From Pseudomonas sp. R84 (lineage in GTDB: Bacteria; Pseudomonadota; Gammaproteobacteria; Pseudomonadales; Pseudomonadaceae), in the NCBI RefSeq assembly GCF_009834515.1, contig NZ_CP019426.1, positions 2,159,501-2,223,500 of the forward strand: DNA of 64,000 nucleotides. Direction: 5' to 3'. The translations under genes were made by a program, and so were the position numbers. Of the stretch, positions 45,201-57,200 are shown one piece after another; position 1 is the first letter of the stretch, and each line of letters opens with the position of its first letter. The notes beneath the pieces were generated by a model that was not told where the DNA came from, ran no database searches, and saw nothing but the letters and a program-made list of their open reading frames with translations.

Positions 45201-48200
45201 CTCAAGGCTGAGCTGCCGGAATACATGGTGCCGGCGCACCTGTTGTTCCTCGCGCAACTGCCGCTGACGCCCAACGGCAAAGTCGACCGCAAAGCCTTGC
45301 CGGCACCCGACGCCAGCCAGTTGCAATCGACTTACAGCGCGCCGCAAACCGCCACCCAACACACCGTCGCCGAGATCTGGCAAGCGGTGCTCAAGCTTGA
45401 GCGTGTCAGCCTCAGTGACAACTTCTTCGAACTCGGCGGCCATTCCTTGCTGGTAACGCAAGTGGTCTCCCGTGTGCGTCAGGCGCTGAACGTTCAGGTG
45501 CCGCTGCGCACGCTGTTCGAACACAGCACGCTGGAAGATTTCGTTGCTGCATTGGGTGTCGATCAAGCCACTCAGGAACCACCGATTGTTGCCTTGCCAC
45601 GCCTGCAACCGCTGGCGCTTTCCTATGCACAGGAACGCCAATGGTTCCTCTGGCAGCTGGAACCGACCAGCAGCGCTTATCACGTTCCGGCGGCACTGCG
45701 TCTGCGTGGCGAATTGGATCTGCCGGCGTTGCAGCAAAGCTTCAATGCGCTGATCGAGCGCCACGAGTCCCTGCGCACCTGCTTCGTCGAAGAGCAGGGC
45801 CAGACCCTGCAAGTGATTCAGGCCCACGGCACGCTGAATCTGCAAGTGCAGGACGTGGCGGGGCTCGACGATGCGGCGCTGCAAGCGCTGGTCGCCGCAG
45901 AAACCCTGCACTTGTTCAATTTGCAGCAAGGCCCGTTGCTGCGGGTGAAACTGCTGCGCCTGGCCGCCGATGACCATGCGCTGGTGATCACCTTGCACCA
46001 CATCGTCTCCGATGGCTGGTCGATGAACATCATGGTCGATGAACTGGTGGCGCTCTATGCCGCGTACAGCCAGGGCCAGACCGCGCAATTGCCGGCGCTG
46101 CCGGTGCAATACGCCGACTATGCCGTGTGGCAGAAACAGTGGATGGACGCTGGTGAACGCGAGCGTCAGTTGAGCTACTGGACCGCGCAACTCGGCGATG
46201 GTGATCAACCGTTGCTGGAGCTGCCGACCGACCGTCCACGTCCCGCCGAGCAAAGCTATCGCGGCGCGCGTCGCGACATCCCGCTGAGCCGCGAACTGGC
46301 CGCAGCCCTCAAGCACATCGCGCAGCGTGAAAACGTCACCCTGTTCGCGCTGCTGCTGGCCTCGTTCCAGACCTTGCTGCACCGTTACAGCGGTCAGGCC
46401 GACATCCGTGTTGGCGTGCCCGTGGCCAACCGTAATCGAGTCGAGACTGAAGGGTTGATTGGCTTCTTCGTCAACACCCAAGTGCTCAAGGCTGAATTCG
46501 ACAGCCAGCAGACCTTCCGCAGCCTGTTGCAACAAGTGAAGAACACCGTGCTCGGCGCTCAGGCCCATCAGGATCTGCCGTTTGAGCAACTGGTCGACGC
46601 GCTGCAACCGGAACGCAGCCTCAGCCACAGCCCGCTGTTCCAGGTGATGCACAACCACCAGAGCCAGGCGCGTCAGGCGCAGGGTGCTACACGTCTGCCG
46701 CAACTGCAGATCGAAGGCTTGCCTTGGGCGTCGAATACCGCGCAGTTCGATCTGACGCTGAACACCTTTGAGTCGACCGACAATGTCTGGGCCGAGCTGA
46801 CTTACGCCACCGACCTGTTCGACGTCGAGACCATCGAGCGTCTGTCGCAACACTGGACGAATCTGCTGCAAGGCATCGTCGCGGACAGCGCCCAGCGTAT
46901 CGCCGAACTGCCACTGCACGATGCCACCGAGCGCGGCGCGACCCTGCTGCAATGGAACCCGGCCGTGGCCGACTTCCCAAGCGAGCAGTGCCTGCATCAC
47001 TTGATCGAAGCCCAGGCCGCCCGCGCACCGCAAGCGGTTGCCGTGACGTATGCCGAGCAATCCTTGAGCTACGGTGAACTGAACAGCCGCGCCAACCAGT
47101 TGGCGCACAAGCTGATCGCCAATGGCGTCGGCCCGGACGTGCGCGTCGGTCTGGCAGCTGAACGCAGTCTCGACATGCTGGTCGGACTGCTCGCCATTCT
47201 CAAGGCCGGCGGTGCTTACGTGCCGCTCGACCCAAGCTACCCGGAAGAACGCCTGAGCTACATGATCGGCGACAGCGGCATCGGCCTGCTGTTGACCCAG
47301 AGCCATCTGCTCGGTCGTCTGCCGGTGCCGGATTCGGTGCGCAGCCTGATACTCGATCAGGATCGCGAAGACCTCGAGGGCTACAGCGACAGCAATCCGC
47401 ACGTGAGCATGAGCGCGGATAACCTGGCGTACGTGATCTACACCTCGGGATCGACCGGCCAGCCCAAAGGCACCTTGCTCGCCCATCGCAATGTGCTGCG
47501 CCTGTTCGAAGCCACTGATGCCTGGTTCGATTTCGGCCCTTCAGATGTGTGGAGCCTGTTCCACTCCTATGCGTTCGACTTCTCCGTGTGGGAGATTTTC
47601 GGCGCGTTGCTGTACGGCGGCAAACTGGTGGTGGTGCCTTACGAGGTCAGCCGTGCGCCGGAAGATTTCTTTGCCTTGCTGTGCCGCGAAGGCATCACCG
47701 TGCTCAACCAGACGCCTTCGGCGTTCAAGCAGTTGATGCAAGTTGCTTGCGCCCCGGAGCACGCTGCGCAACAGCTGGCGCTGCGTTACGTGGTGTTTGG
47801 CGGTGAGGCGCTGGAAGTGAAAAGCCTGCGTCCATGGTTCGAGCGTTTCGGCGACCAAACGCCGCAACTGATCAACATGTACGGCATCACCGAAACCACC
47901 GTCCACGTGACGTACCGGCCGTTGTCGATGGCCGATTTGCAGCGTGACGCCAGCAGCCCGATCGGCGAGCCGATCCCGGACCTGTCGTGGTATTTGCTCG
48001 ACGGCGACCTGAACCCGGTGGCCAAAGGCTGCATCGGTGAGCTGTACGTCGGTCGCGCCGGTCTGGCGCGCGGTTATCTGAACCGTGCCGATCTGACGTC
48101 GTTGCGGTTTATTCCCGATCCGTTTGCCGCTGACGGTGGTCGTCTGTATCGCACCGGCGACCTGGCGCGTTATCGCGCTGACGGCGTGATCGAATACATC

Positions 48201-51200
48201 GGGCGGATCGACCATCAGGTGAAGATTCGCGGTTTCCGTATCGAACTCGGTGAGATCGAAGCGCAGCTGCTCGAACAGACTGCCGTGCGTCAGGCGGTGG
48301 TGCTGGCGCAACCGGGCCTCAGTGGTCAGCAACTGGTTGCTTGGCTAGTGCCGAACGATGCGGCGTTGCTCGACGCCAGCGCCGCTGAGCAAGCGCAATG
48401 GCGCGACAGCGTGCGTGCCGAGCTCAAGGAAAACCTGCCGGATCACATGATCCCGGCGCACCTGTTGCTGCTCGGGCAATTGCCGCTGACGGCCAACGGC
48501 AAGCTCAACCGCAGCGCGTTGCCGTCGCCGGATGCCAGTCAGGCGCAGCAGGCCTATAAGGCGCCGCAAAGTGAGCTGGAACAACGCTTGGCGGCGATCT
48601 GGCAAGACGTGCTGAAGCTGCCGCAAGTGGGCCTCAACGACAACTTCTTCGAGCTGGGTGGCGACTCGATCATCTCGATTCAGGTGGTCAGCCGCGCGCG
48701 ACAGGCCGGCATTCGGCTGAATCCGAAAGATTTGTTCCAGCACCAGACCATTCAGCGTCTGGCGCTGGTCGCGCAGTTGGGCGACGACGAATCGAGCATC
48801 GACCAGCAAGCGGTCACCGGTGCGGCGTTGTTGCTGCCGATCCAGCAGCAGTTTTTCGAAGACGATATCCCTGAGCGTCAGCACTGGAACCAGTCGGTGT
48901 TGCTCAAGCCGCGTCAGCCGCTGGACGCGGAGAAAATCGAGCAAGTATTGCGCGCGCTGGTCGCGCATCACGATGCCTTACGCCTGAGCTTCACTCTGCA
49001 CAACGGCGTGTGGCAGGCCGAGCACCGCGCGATTGAAGCGCAGCCGCACAACCTGCTGTGGCAAGAAGACGTCACCGATGCCGCTGCGCTGGAAGCCTTG
49101 GGCAATCGTGCCCAGCGCAGCCTCGACCTGCAGAGCGGGCCGTTGCTACGGGCGGTGCTGGTGAATCTGGCCGATGGTACTCAGCGTTTGCAGCTGGTGA
49201 TCCATCACCTGGCTGTCGACGGTGTGTCGTGGCGGATTCTGCTGGAGGATCTGCAAAACGCTTATCAACAAGTGCTCGACGGTCAGCCCCTGAACCTGCC
49301 GTCCAAAACCAGTGCCTTCAAGGACTGGAGCGAGCACTTGCAGCGCTACGCCAACAGCGCGGCGTTGCAACAGGAACTGGCTTACTGGCAGGCATGCCTG
49401 AGTGATGTCGGCAGCGATCTGCCGTGCAAGCGGATGGACGCCGGTCAGCAGAACAGACTGGCGCAGACGGTACAGACCAAACTGGGCGCGGAGCTGACCC
49501 GACAACTGTTGCAAGAAGCGCCGGCGGCTTATCGCACTCAGGTCAACGACCTGTTGTTGACGGCGCTGGCGCGGGTGATCGGGCGCTGGAGCGGGCAGTC
49601 ATCGACGCTGATTCAGCTCGAAGGCCATGGCCGTGAAGAGCTGTTCGACGGCGTCGATCTGACCCGCACCGTGGGCTGGTTCACCAGTCTGTTCCCGGTG
49701 CGTCTGACCCCGGCGGCTACGCCGGGCGAGTCGATCAAGCAGATCAAGGAACAACTGCGCTCGATCCCCAACAAGGGCATCGGTTTCGGTGCGCTGCGTC
49801 ACCTTGGCGATGCTCAGGCACAACAGAGCCTGCGCACCTTGCCGACCCCGCGCATCACCTTCAACTACCTCGGCCAGTTCGACGGCAGTTTCGAGGGCGA
49901 TGACGGCGCGCTGTTCGCTCCGGCGCCGGACAATGCCGGTCTCGACCAGAGCCTGGATGCGCCAATGGGCAACTGGCTGACCCTCAACGGTCAGGTGTAT
50001 GGCGGTGAACTGCGCGTGGGCTGGACCTTCAGCAGCGAGCGTTTCGACAACGCCGTGATCGAAGCACTGGCGGCGGATTACGCCAAAGAACTGGCCGCTT
50101 TGATCGAGCATTGCCTGACCCCGGGCGTCGAAGGCCTGACGCCGTCGGACTTCCCTTTGGCGGCGCTGACCCAGGCACAACTCGACGGCTTGCCTTTGCC
50201 GGCCCAGCAGATTGCCGATGTCTATCCGCTGTCGGCGATGCAGCAGGGCATGTTGTTCCACAGTCTCTACGAACAGGCCACCGGTGATTACATCAACCAG
50301 GTCCGTCTCGACGTCGAAGGCCTCGACCCGCAGCGCTTCCAGCAGGCCTGGCAAGCGGCGGTGGATAACCACGACATCCTGCGCACCAGTTTTGTCTGGC
50401 AAGGTGAACTGGCGCGCCCGGTGCAAGTGGTGCACAAGCAACTGGACATGCCATTCAGCGTGCTCGACTGGCGCGAGCGGGGCGACTGCCGGACTGAACT
50501 GGAAACGCTGGCCAGTGCCGAGCAGGCGCAAGGTTTCGACCTGAGTCAGGGGCCGCTATTGCGTATGGTCGTGGTGCGCCTGGACGATCAGCGCTGCCAT
50601 TTGATCTACACCAACCACCACATCCTGATGGACGGCTGGAGCAACTCGCAGTTGCTCGGCGAAGTGCTGCAGCGCTACAGCGGCATTGCCCAGCCGACGC
50701 TGGCCGGGCGTTATCGCGATTACATCGAATGGCTGCAGCGTCAGGACGTGCAGGCCAGCGAACATTACTGGACCGCGCAACTGGCTGACCTGGAAGCGCC
50801 AACCCTGTTGGCGCAAGCACTTCAGGCGCAGCGTGGCGACGCCCCGCGAGACGGTCATGGCGAACATTTCTGTGTGCTCGACGCGGCGCAAACCCGGCAG
50901 TTGGGCGAGTTCGCCCGTCAGCAGAAAATAACGCTCAACACCTTGATTCAAGCGGCCTGGTTGCTGTTGTTGCAGCGCTTGACCGGTCAACAGAACGTCG
51001 CATTCGGCGCTACGGTGGCGGGGCGTCCGGCGGAACTCAAAGGTGTCGAGCAGCAGATCGGTCTGTTCATCAACACCTTGCCGGTGATCGCCAGCCCACG
51101 TTCGCAATCGAGCGTAGGTGAGTGGTTGCAGAGCGTGCAGGCGCAGAATCTGACGTTGCGCGAGCATGAACACACGCCGTTGTTCGACATTCAGCGGTGG

Positions 51201-54200
51201 GCGGCGCGCAACGGTGAAGCGTTGTTCGACAACATTCTGGTGTTTGAAAACTACCCGGTGTCCGAGGCGCTGGAGCAGGGCGCGCCGCAGGAATTGCGCT
51301 TCGGCGAGATCAACAACCATGAGCAGACCAACTATCCGCTGACGCTGTTGGTACATCTGAGCGATGAGTTGTCGATGCACTTCAGCTACCAGTGCGACAG
51401 CTTTGCGGCGCACAGCGTTGTGCAGTTGGGCGAATACTTGCAGCGCCTGCTCGGGCAAATGAGCGAGTCGGGCGAACGTACGCTCAGCGAGTTGAACCTG
51501 ATCGATAATGTCACGAGCGTCGAGACCGATTTCGTCGCCGAGCGGTGCATTCATCAAGCCATCGCTCGCCAAGTGGCGGCGACTCCGGATGCGTTTGCGG
51601 TGACCTTCGCCGATACACAACTGACCTACGCTGAACTGGATGCGCAGGCCAATCGTCTGGCGCACAAGCTGATCGAGTTGGGTGTCGGCCCGGAAGTGCG
51701 CGTGGGCGTGGCGATGCCGCGTTCCGAGCAGTTGCTGATTGCCTTGCTGGCGGTGCTCAAATCCGGTGGCGCGTATGTGCCGCTGGACCCGGATTACCCG
51801 GCGGATCGCGTTGCCTACATGCTCGAAGACAGCCGTGCGCGGGTGCTGCTCACCGAGCAAGCGGTCGCGGCGACGCTGAGCGTACCGGGCGATACGCAAG
51901 TGCTGCTGATGGATCAGGTTTCGCTGAACGCTTATCCGGCTAGCGCACCTCAAACATCGGTCATACCGGACAACCTCGCCTACGTGATCTACACCTCCGG
52001 TTCCACTGGCAAACCGAAAGGCGTGGCGATTGCCCATCGCAACGTCATGGCGCTGATTGGCTGGTCGGCCAAGGTTTACAGCCGCGACGACATCCAAGGC
52101 GTGCTGGCCTCGACTTCGGTGTGCTTCGACCTGTCGGTGTGGGAGCTGTTTGTCACCTTGGCCAATGGTGGTTCGCTGATCATTGCGCGCAATGCTCTCG
52201 AACTGCCGCAGTTGCCAGCGCGTGATCAGGTACGCCTGATCAACACCGTGCCGTCGGCCATCGCTGCACTGCAACGCGCCGGACAGATCCCCGCGAGCGT
52301 GCGCATCATCAATCTGGCCGGCGAACCGCTCAAGCAAGGCCTGGTCGACGCGTTGTATCAGCAGTCGACGGTCGAGCATGTCTACGACCTCTATGGCCCA
52401 TCGGAAGACACCACCTATTCGACCTGGACCCGCCGCACCGCCGGTGGTCAGGCGCGCATTGGTCGTGCCCTGAACTACACCGCCAGCCATCTGCTCGATG
52501 CCGATCTGCACGTTGTGCCGCAAGGTGTGTCGGCGGAGCTGTACCTCTCCGGTGCCGGCATAACGCGCGGTTATCTGGGCCGTGCGGCCATGACCGCCGA
52601 GCGGTTTGTGCCCAATCCACTCGCCAGCAACGGTGAGCGCATGTACCGCACTGGCGACCTGATTCGTGAACGCGAAGAGGGTGAGCTGGAGTACATGGGG
52701 CGGATCGACCATCAGGTGAAGATTCGCGGTTTGCGTATCGAACTCGGCGAAATCGAAGCGCGCCTGGTGGCGCATGACGGCGTACGCGAAGCGGTCGTGG
52801 TGGCCAGTGAAGTGCAGGGCAGCCAGCAGTTGATCGCCTACCTTGTGCCGAGTGATCCGGCGACGGTCGACGCCAGCGCCGAGCAGCAACGTCAGTTGCA
52901 TGACAGCCTCAGTACCTGGCTGGGCGCAACGCTGCCGGATTACATGGTGCCGACCCATCGTCTGTGGCTGGCGCAAATGCCGCTCACGCCCAATGGCAAG
53001 ATTGATCGCAAGCGCTTGCCGATTCTGGAACTCACGGCGGCGCAACAACACGTCGACCCGGTCAATGCCACCGAGCAGGCGTTGGTGGAGATCTGGAAAG
53101 ACGTGCTGGGGCTGGCACAGGTCAGCACCAGCGACAGCTTCTTCGCCCTGGGCGGCGATTCGATCATTTCGATTCAAGTGGTCAGCCGCGCCCGTCAGCA
53201 AGGCCTGGAACTGAGTCCGAAGGACCTGTTCCAGCACCCGACGATTGCGCAATTGGCCCTGCGCGTCGAAGCCTCCTGCGATAAGCCGGTGGCAGCACTG
53301 ATCGAGGTGCCGCTGCATGGTCTGAGTGAGGTGCAAGTCGCGCAATTGCCGCTGCCGCAAGATCAGTTGGCAGGTCTTTATCGTCTGTCGCCGATGCAGC
53401 AGGGCATGCTGTTCCTCGGCCTGAACGCGCCGGAGTCGGATCTCTACATCAACCAGTTGTGCATTCCGGTGCAGGGCCTTGACCCGGCGCGGTTGAAGGA
53501 CGCCTGGGCAACCGTCAGCCGACGCCACGATATCCTGCGCACCGGATTCCTCTGGCAGGACATGGCCGAGCCGCTGCAATTCGTCCTCGCTGATCCGCAA
53601 TTGCCAATCAGCCTGCTTGACTGGCGCGAGCAGGATCACTCGGCCGAAGCGCTGCAAGCGTTGGCCGATGCCGAGCGAGCCAAGGGCTTCGATCTCGATC
53701 AGCCGCCGCTGCAACGCCTGACGCTGGTGCAAGTGGGCGAGGACAGCTATCAACTGATCTGGACCTACCACCACATTCTGCTCGACGGCTGGAGCAGTTC
53801 GCAGTTGATCGGTGAGGTGTTGAGCCAATACTCCGGCAAGCCATTGGCCGACGCCGTGCCGTACCGCCGCTATATCAACTGGCTGCAACAGCAGGATGGC
53901 AACGCCAGTGAAGGGTTCTGGCGTCAGCACCTGAGTCAGCTCGACGAGCCGACTTATCTGGCCGACGCCGTGGCGCGCACCGGCAGCGGTCGTGGCCACG
54001 AAGCGTTGTACAGCCGCCTGGGCGAAGAACGTACCGAACAGCTCAAAGCCTTCGCGCAAGCACAGCAAGTCACCCTCAATACCTTGGTGCAGGGCGCGTG
54101 GCTGATGCTGCTCAGCCGTTACAGCGGTCAGCGTTGTGTGGCGTTCGGCGCCACGGTGGCGGGGCGCCCGGCGAGTCTGCGGGCGTCGGAATCGATCCTC

Positions 54201-57200
54201 GGTCTGTTCATCAACACCTTGCCGGTGATCAAGGATGTACCGGCCGAGCAGGCGGTCGGCGACTGGCTGCGCGACTTGCAGGACTTCAACCTGGAAATGC
54301 GTGAGCGCGAATACACCCCGCTCACCGACGTGCAGCGCTGGGCCGGACGTGCCGGGCAATCGCTGTTCGACAGCATCATCGTGTTCGAGAACCACCCGAT
54401 CGACCAGGCGCTGCGCGAGTGGCGCGATGACTCGCTGAAGTTCGGCGAGATCAGCAACGCCGGCCTGACCAACTTCCCGATGGATTTGATGGTCACCCTC
54501 GAAGAGGGGCTGGTGATCGAGTACATGTTCCTTCGCGAGCATTTCGACCGGGCGACCGTTGAAGGCATTCGCAGCAACATGGAAGGCTTGCTTGCGGCGT
54601 TGGCACAGGATGCGGCGCAACCGCTGGGGCGCATTGGTCTGCCAACGGGGCAGGCGGCTACCGCGCAGGTTGTGCCGGCCGCTTCGCAAGCACCGGCCGT
54701 GCATCAGCGGATCGCTCAATGGGCGGCGCAGCGTGGTGAGCAGACGGCGCTGATCTTCAATGGCCAGACCTTCAGTTACGGGCAGATCGACGCCCGCGCC
54801 AACCGTCTGGCCCATGCGCTGATCGCTGAAGGCGTCGGCCCGGAAATACGCGTCGGCGTGGCGTTGCCGCGTAGCGAAAACATGATCGTGGCGTTGCTCG
54901 CGGTGCTCAAGGCTGGTGGCGCTTATGTGCCGCTGGATGCGACCTATCCGCGTGAGCGCCTGAGTTATCTGATGCGCGATTCCGGAATTGCCTTGCTGCT
55001 CAGTGATTCGAGTCTGCGTCAGGTGCTGCCAACGCAGGACAACCTGCATGTGCTGGAGCTCGATCAACTGGATCTGAGCGCGCACTCCGCCAGCGCACCG
55101 GATGTTGCGGTGCAACCGGGCAATCTCGCCTACGTGATCTATACCTCCGGTTCGACCGGCCAGCCGAAAGGCGTCGGTGTCGCTCACGGCCCGTTGGCGA
55201 TGCACTGCCAGGCGATCGGTCAGCGTTATGAAATGAGTGAGGCCGATTGCGAGCTGCACTTCATGTCGTTCGCGTTCGACGGCGCGCATGAGCGCTGGTT
55301 GACCACTCTGACACACGGCGCGCGTTTGCTGATCCGTGACGACAGCCTGTGGACCGCCGAGCAGACGTACAGCGCTCTGCATGAATACGACGTAACCGTG
55401 GCCGCGTTCCCGCCAGTGTATTTGCAGCAACTGGCCGAACACGCCGAGCAAGACGGCAATCCGCCGGCGGTGCGTATTTACTGCTTCGGTGGCGATGCCG
55501 TGCCGTTGGCGAGTTTCGAACTGGCCAAACGTGCGCTCAAGCCGCAATACATCATCAACGGTTACGGGCCGACGGAAACCGTGGTCACACCGCTGATCTG
55601 GAAGGCCGGTGCGGATGATCAGTGCGGTGCGGCCTACGCGCCAATCGGCAGTGTGGTCGGCGAGCGCAGCGGTTATGTGCTCGACGCTGACCTCAATCCA
55701 TTACCCGCGGGCGTTGCCGGTGAACTGTACCTGGGCGGCGCGCTGGCCCGTGGTTATCTGGGCCGTGCCGGCGGCACCGCCGAGCGCTTTGTGGCCAACC
55801 CGTTCAGCACCGACGGCAGTCGTCTGTATCGCACCGGTGACCTGGTTCGCCAGCGCGAGGACGGCACTGTCGACTACCTGGGACGGATCGACCATCAGGT
55901 AAAAATCCGTGGTTTCCGCATTGAGCTGGGTGAAGTCGAGGCGCGTCTCAAGCAGCAGCCAGGCGTGCGCGACGCGGCCGTGGTGGCCCGTGAGGGGGCC
56001 AGTGGCAAGCAATTGCTCGGCTACGTGTTGGCGAATGCCGATACGCAAACCGATGGTTTGTGCGAACGCCTGCGCGAGCAGCTCAAGGCCAGCTTGCCGG
56101 ACTACATGGTGCCTGCGCACCTGATGTTGCTCGACCGCATGCCATTGACGCCGAACGGCAAGCTTGACCGCAAGGCGCTGCCGAACCCGGACGCTGAACA
56201 GCGTCAGGATTACCTGGCGCCGCGCACTGAGCTGGAAAAGGCCCTGGCGAAGATTTGGCAGGAGGTGCTGAAAATCGAACGCGTCGGCCTCACCGACAAC
56301 TTCTTCGAACTGGGCGGTGATTCGATTCTCAGCCTGCAAGTGGTGGCCCGTAGTCGTGTGCTCAAGGCTCAGGGGCTGAGCCTGAAACTGCGCGACCTGA
56401 TGCAGAAACCGAGCATCGCCGAACTGGTCGCCAGTGTGCAGGGCAGCGCCGAAAAAGCTTCCGGGCTGTTGGCGATGAACGCAGAGGTCAAGGGCGTTGC
56501 GCCGCTGTTCTGCATCCACGCAGGCTTCGGCACGGTGTTCGACTACGAGCCGTTGGCGCGCCGTTTGAGCGGTCGTCGTCAGGTGTTGGCAATTCAGTCG
56601 CGCATGCTCTTGGACCCGGCATTCAACGATGTGTCGTTGCAGAGCATGGCCAGCGCTTACGTGGCGCAGATTCGCGAGAAGCAGCCACACGGGCCGTATC
56701 ACTTGTTGGGCTGGTCGCTGGGCGGGACGTTGGCGATGTTGATGGCCGCGCAATTGGAACAGGCTGGTCAGACCGTGAAATTCGTCGGCCTGGTGGACAG
56801 CTTCGTGCCGTCGGCCAAGGTCAACGAAGGCGCAGTGGATGACTGGCAGGCTGATCTGCGCGATTTCCTGCGGGTGACCCTGCCGGATGCTGCGCAGGAC
56901 TTGAGCATCGACGGTGAGGAAACACCGCATAACCTGCGGGCACTGTTCGCCGGCGCCATGAGTGTCGAACGTGGCGCTTCAACCTACGTGGCACTCGGCG
57001 CCGATGAACTGGCCCATGTGTTCAGCGTGGCACGCCGGCTCAAGCAATTGTCGTTGCAACTGGATCGCTGTGCTCCGTTGGCGGTCAATCCGATCTGCTG
57101 GTGGACGCTGGGTCGCGAAGAGGAGGCTGTGGAACTGGCGGCGCAACTTGAGCAACCGGGTATGGGCGGCGAATGGCTCGATTGCGGGCACTTCCAGATC

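Noticed and set aside
50556..55547. A 1663-codon open frame antisense to the terminal NRPS gene, and similar long antisense frames at 42678-47486, 29914-32991, 35065-37509 and 59436-61694
   Set aside because: High GC and biased third positions open long antisense frames in Pseudomonas. The sense strands carry complete NRPS or receptor motifs and the antisense translations are low-complexity with no domains.
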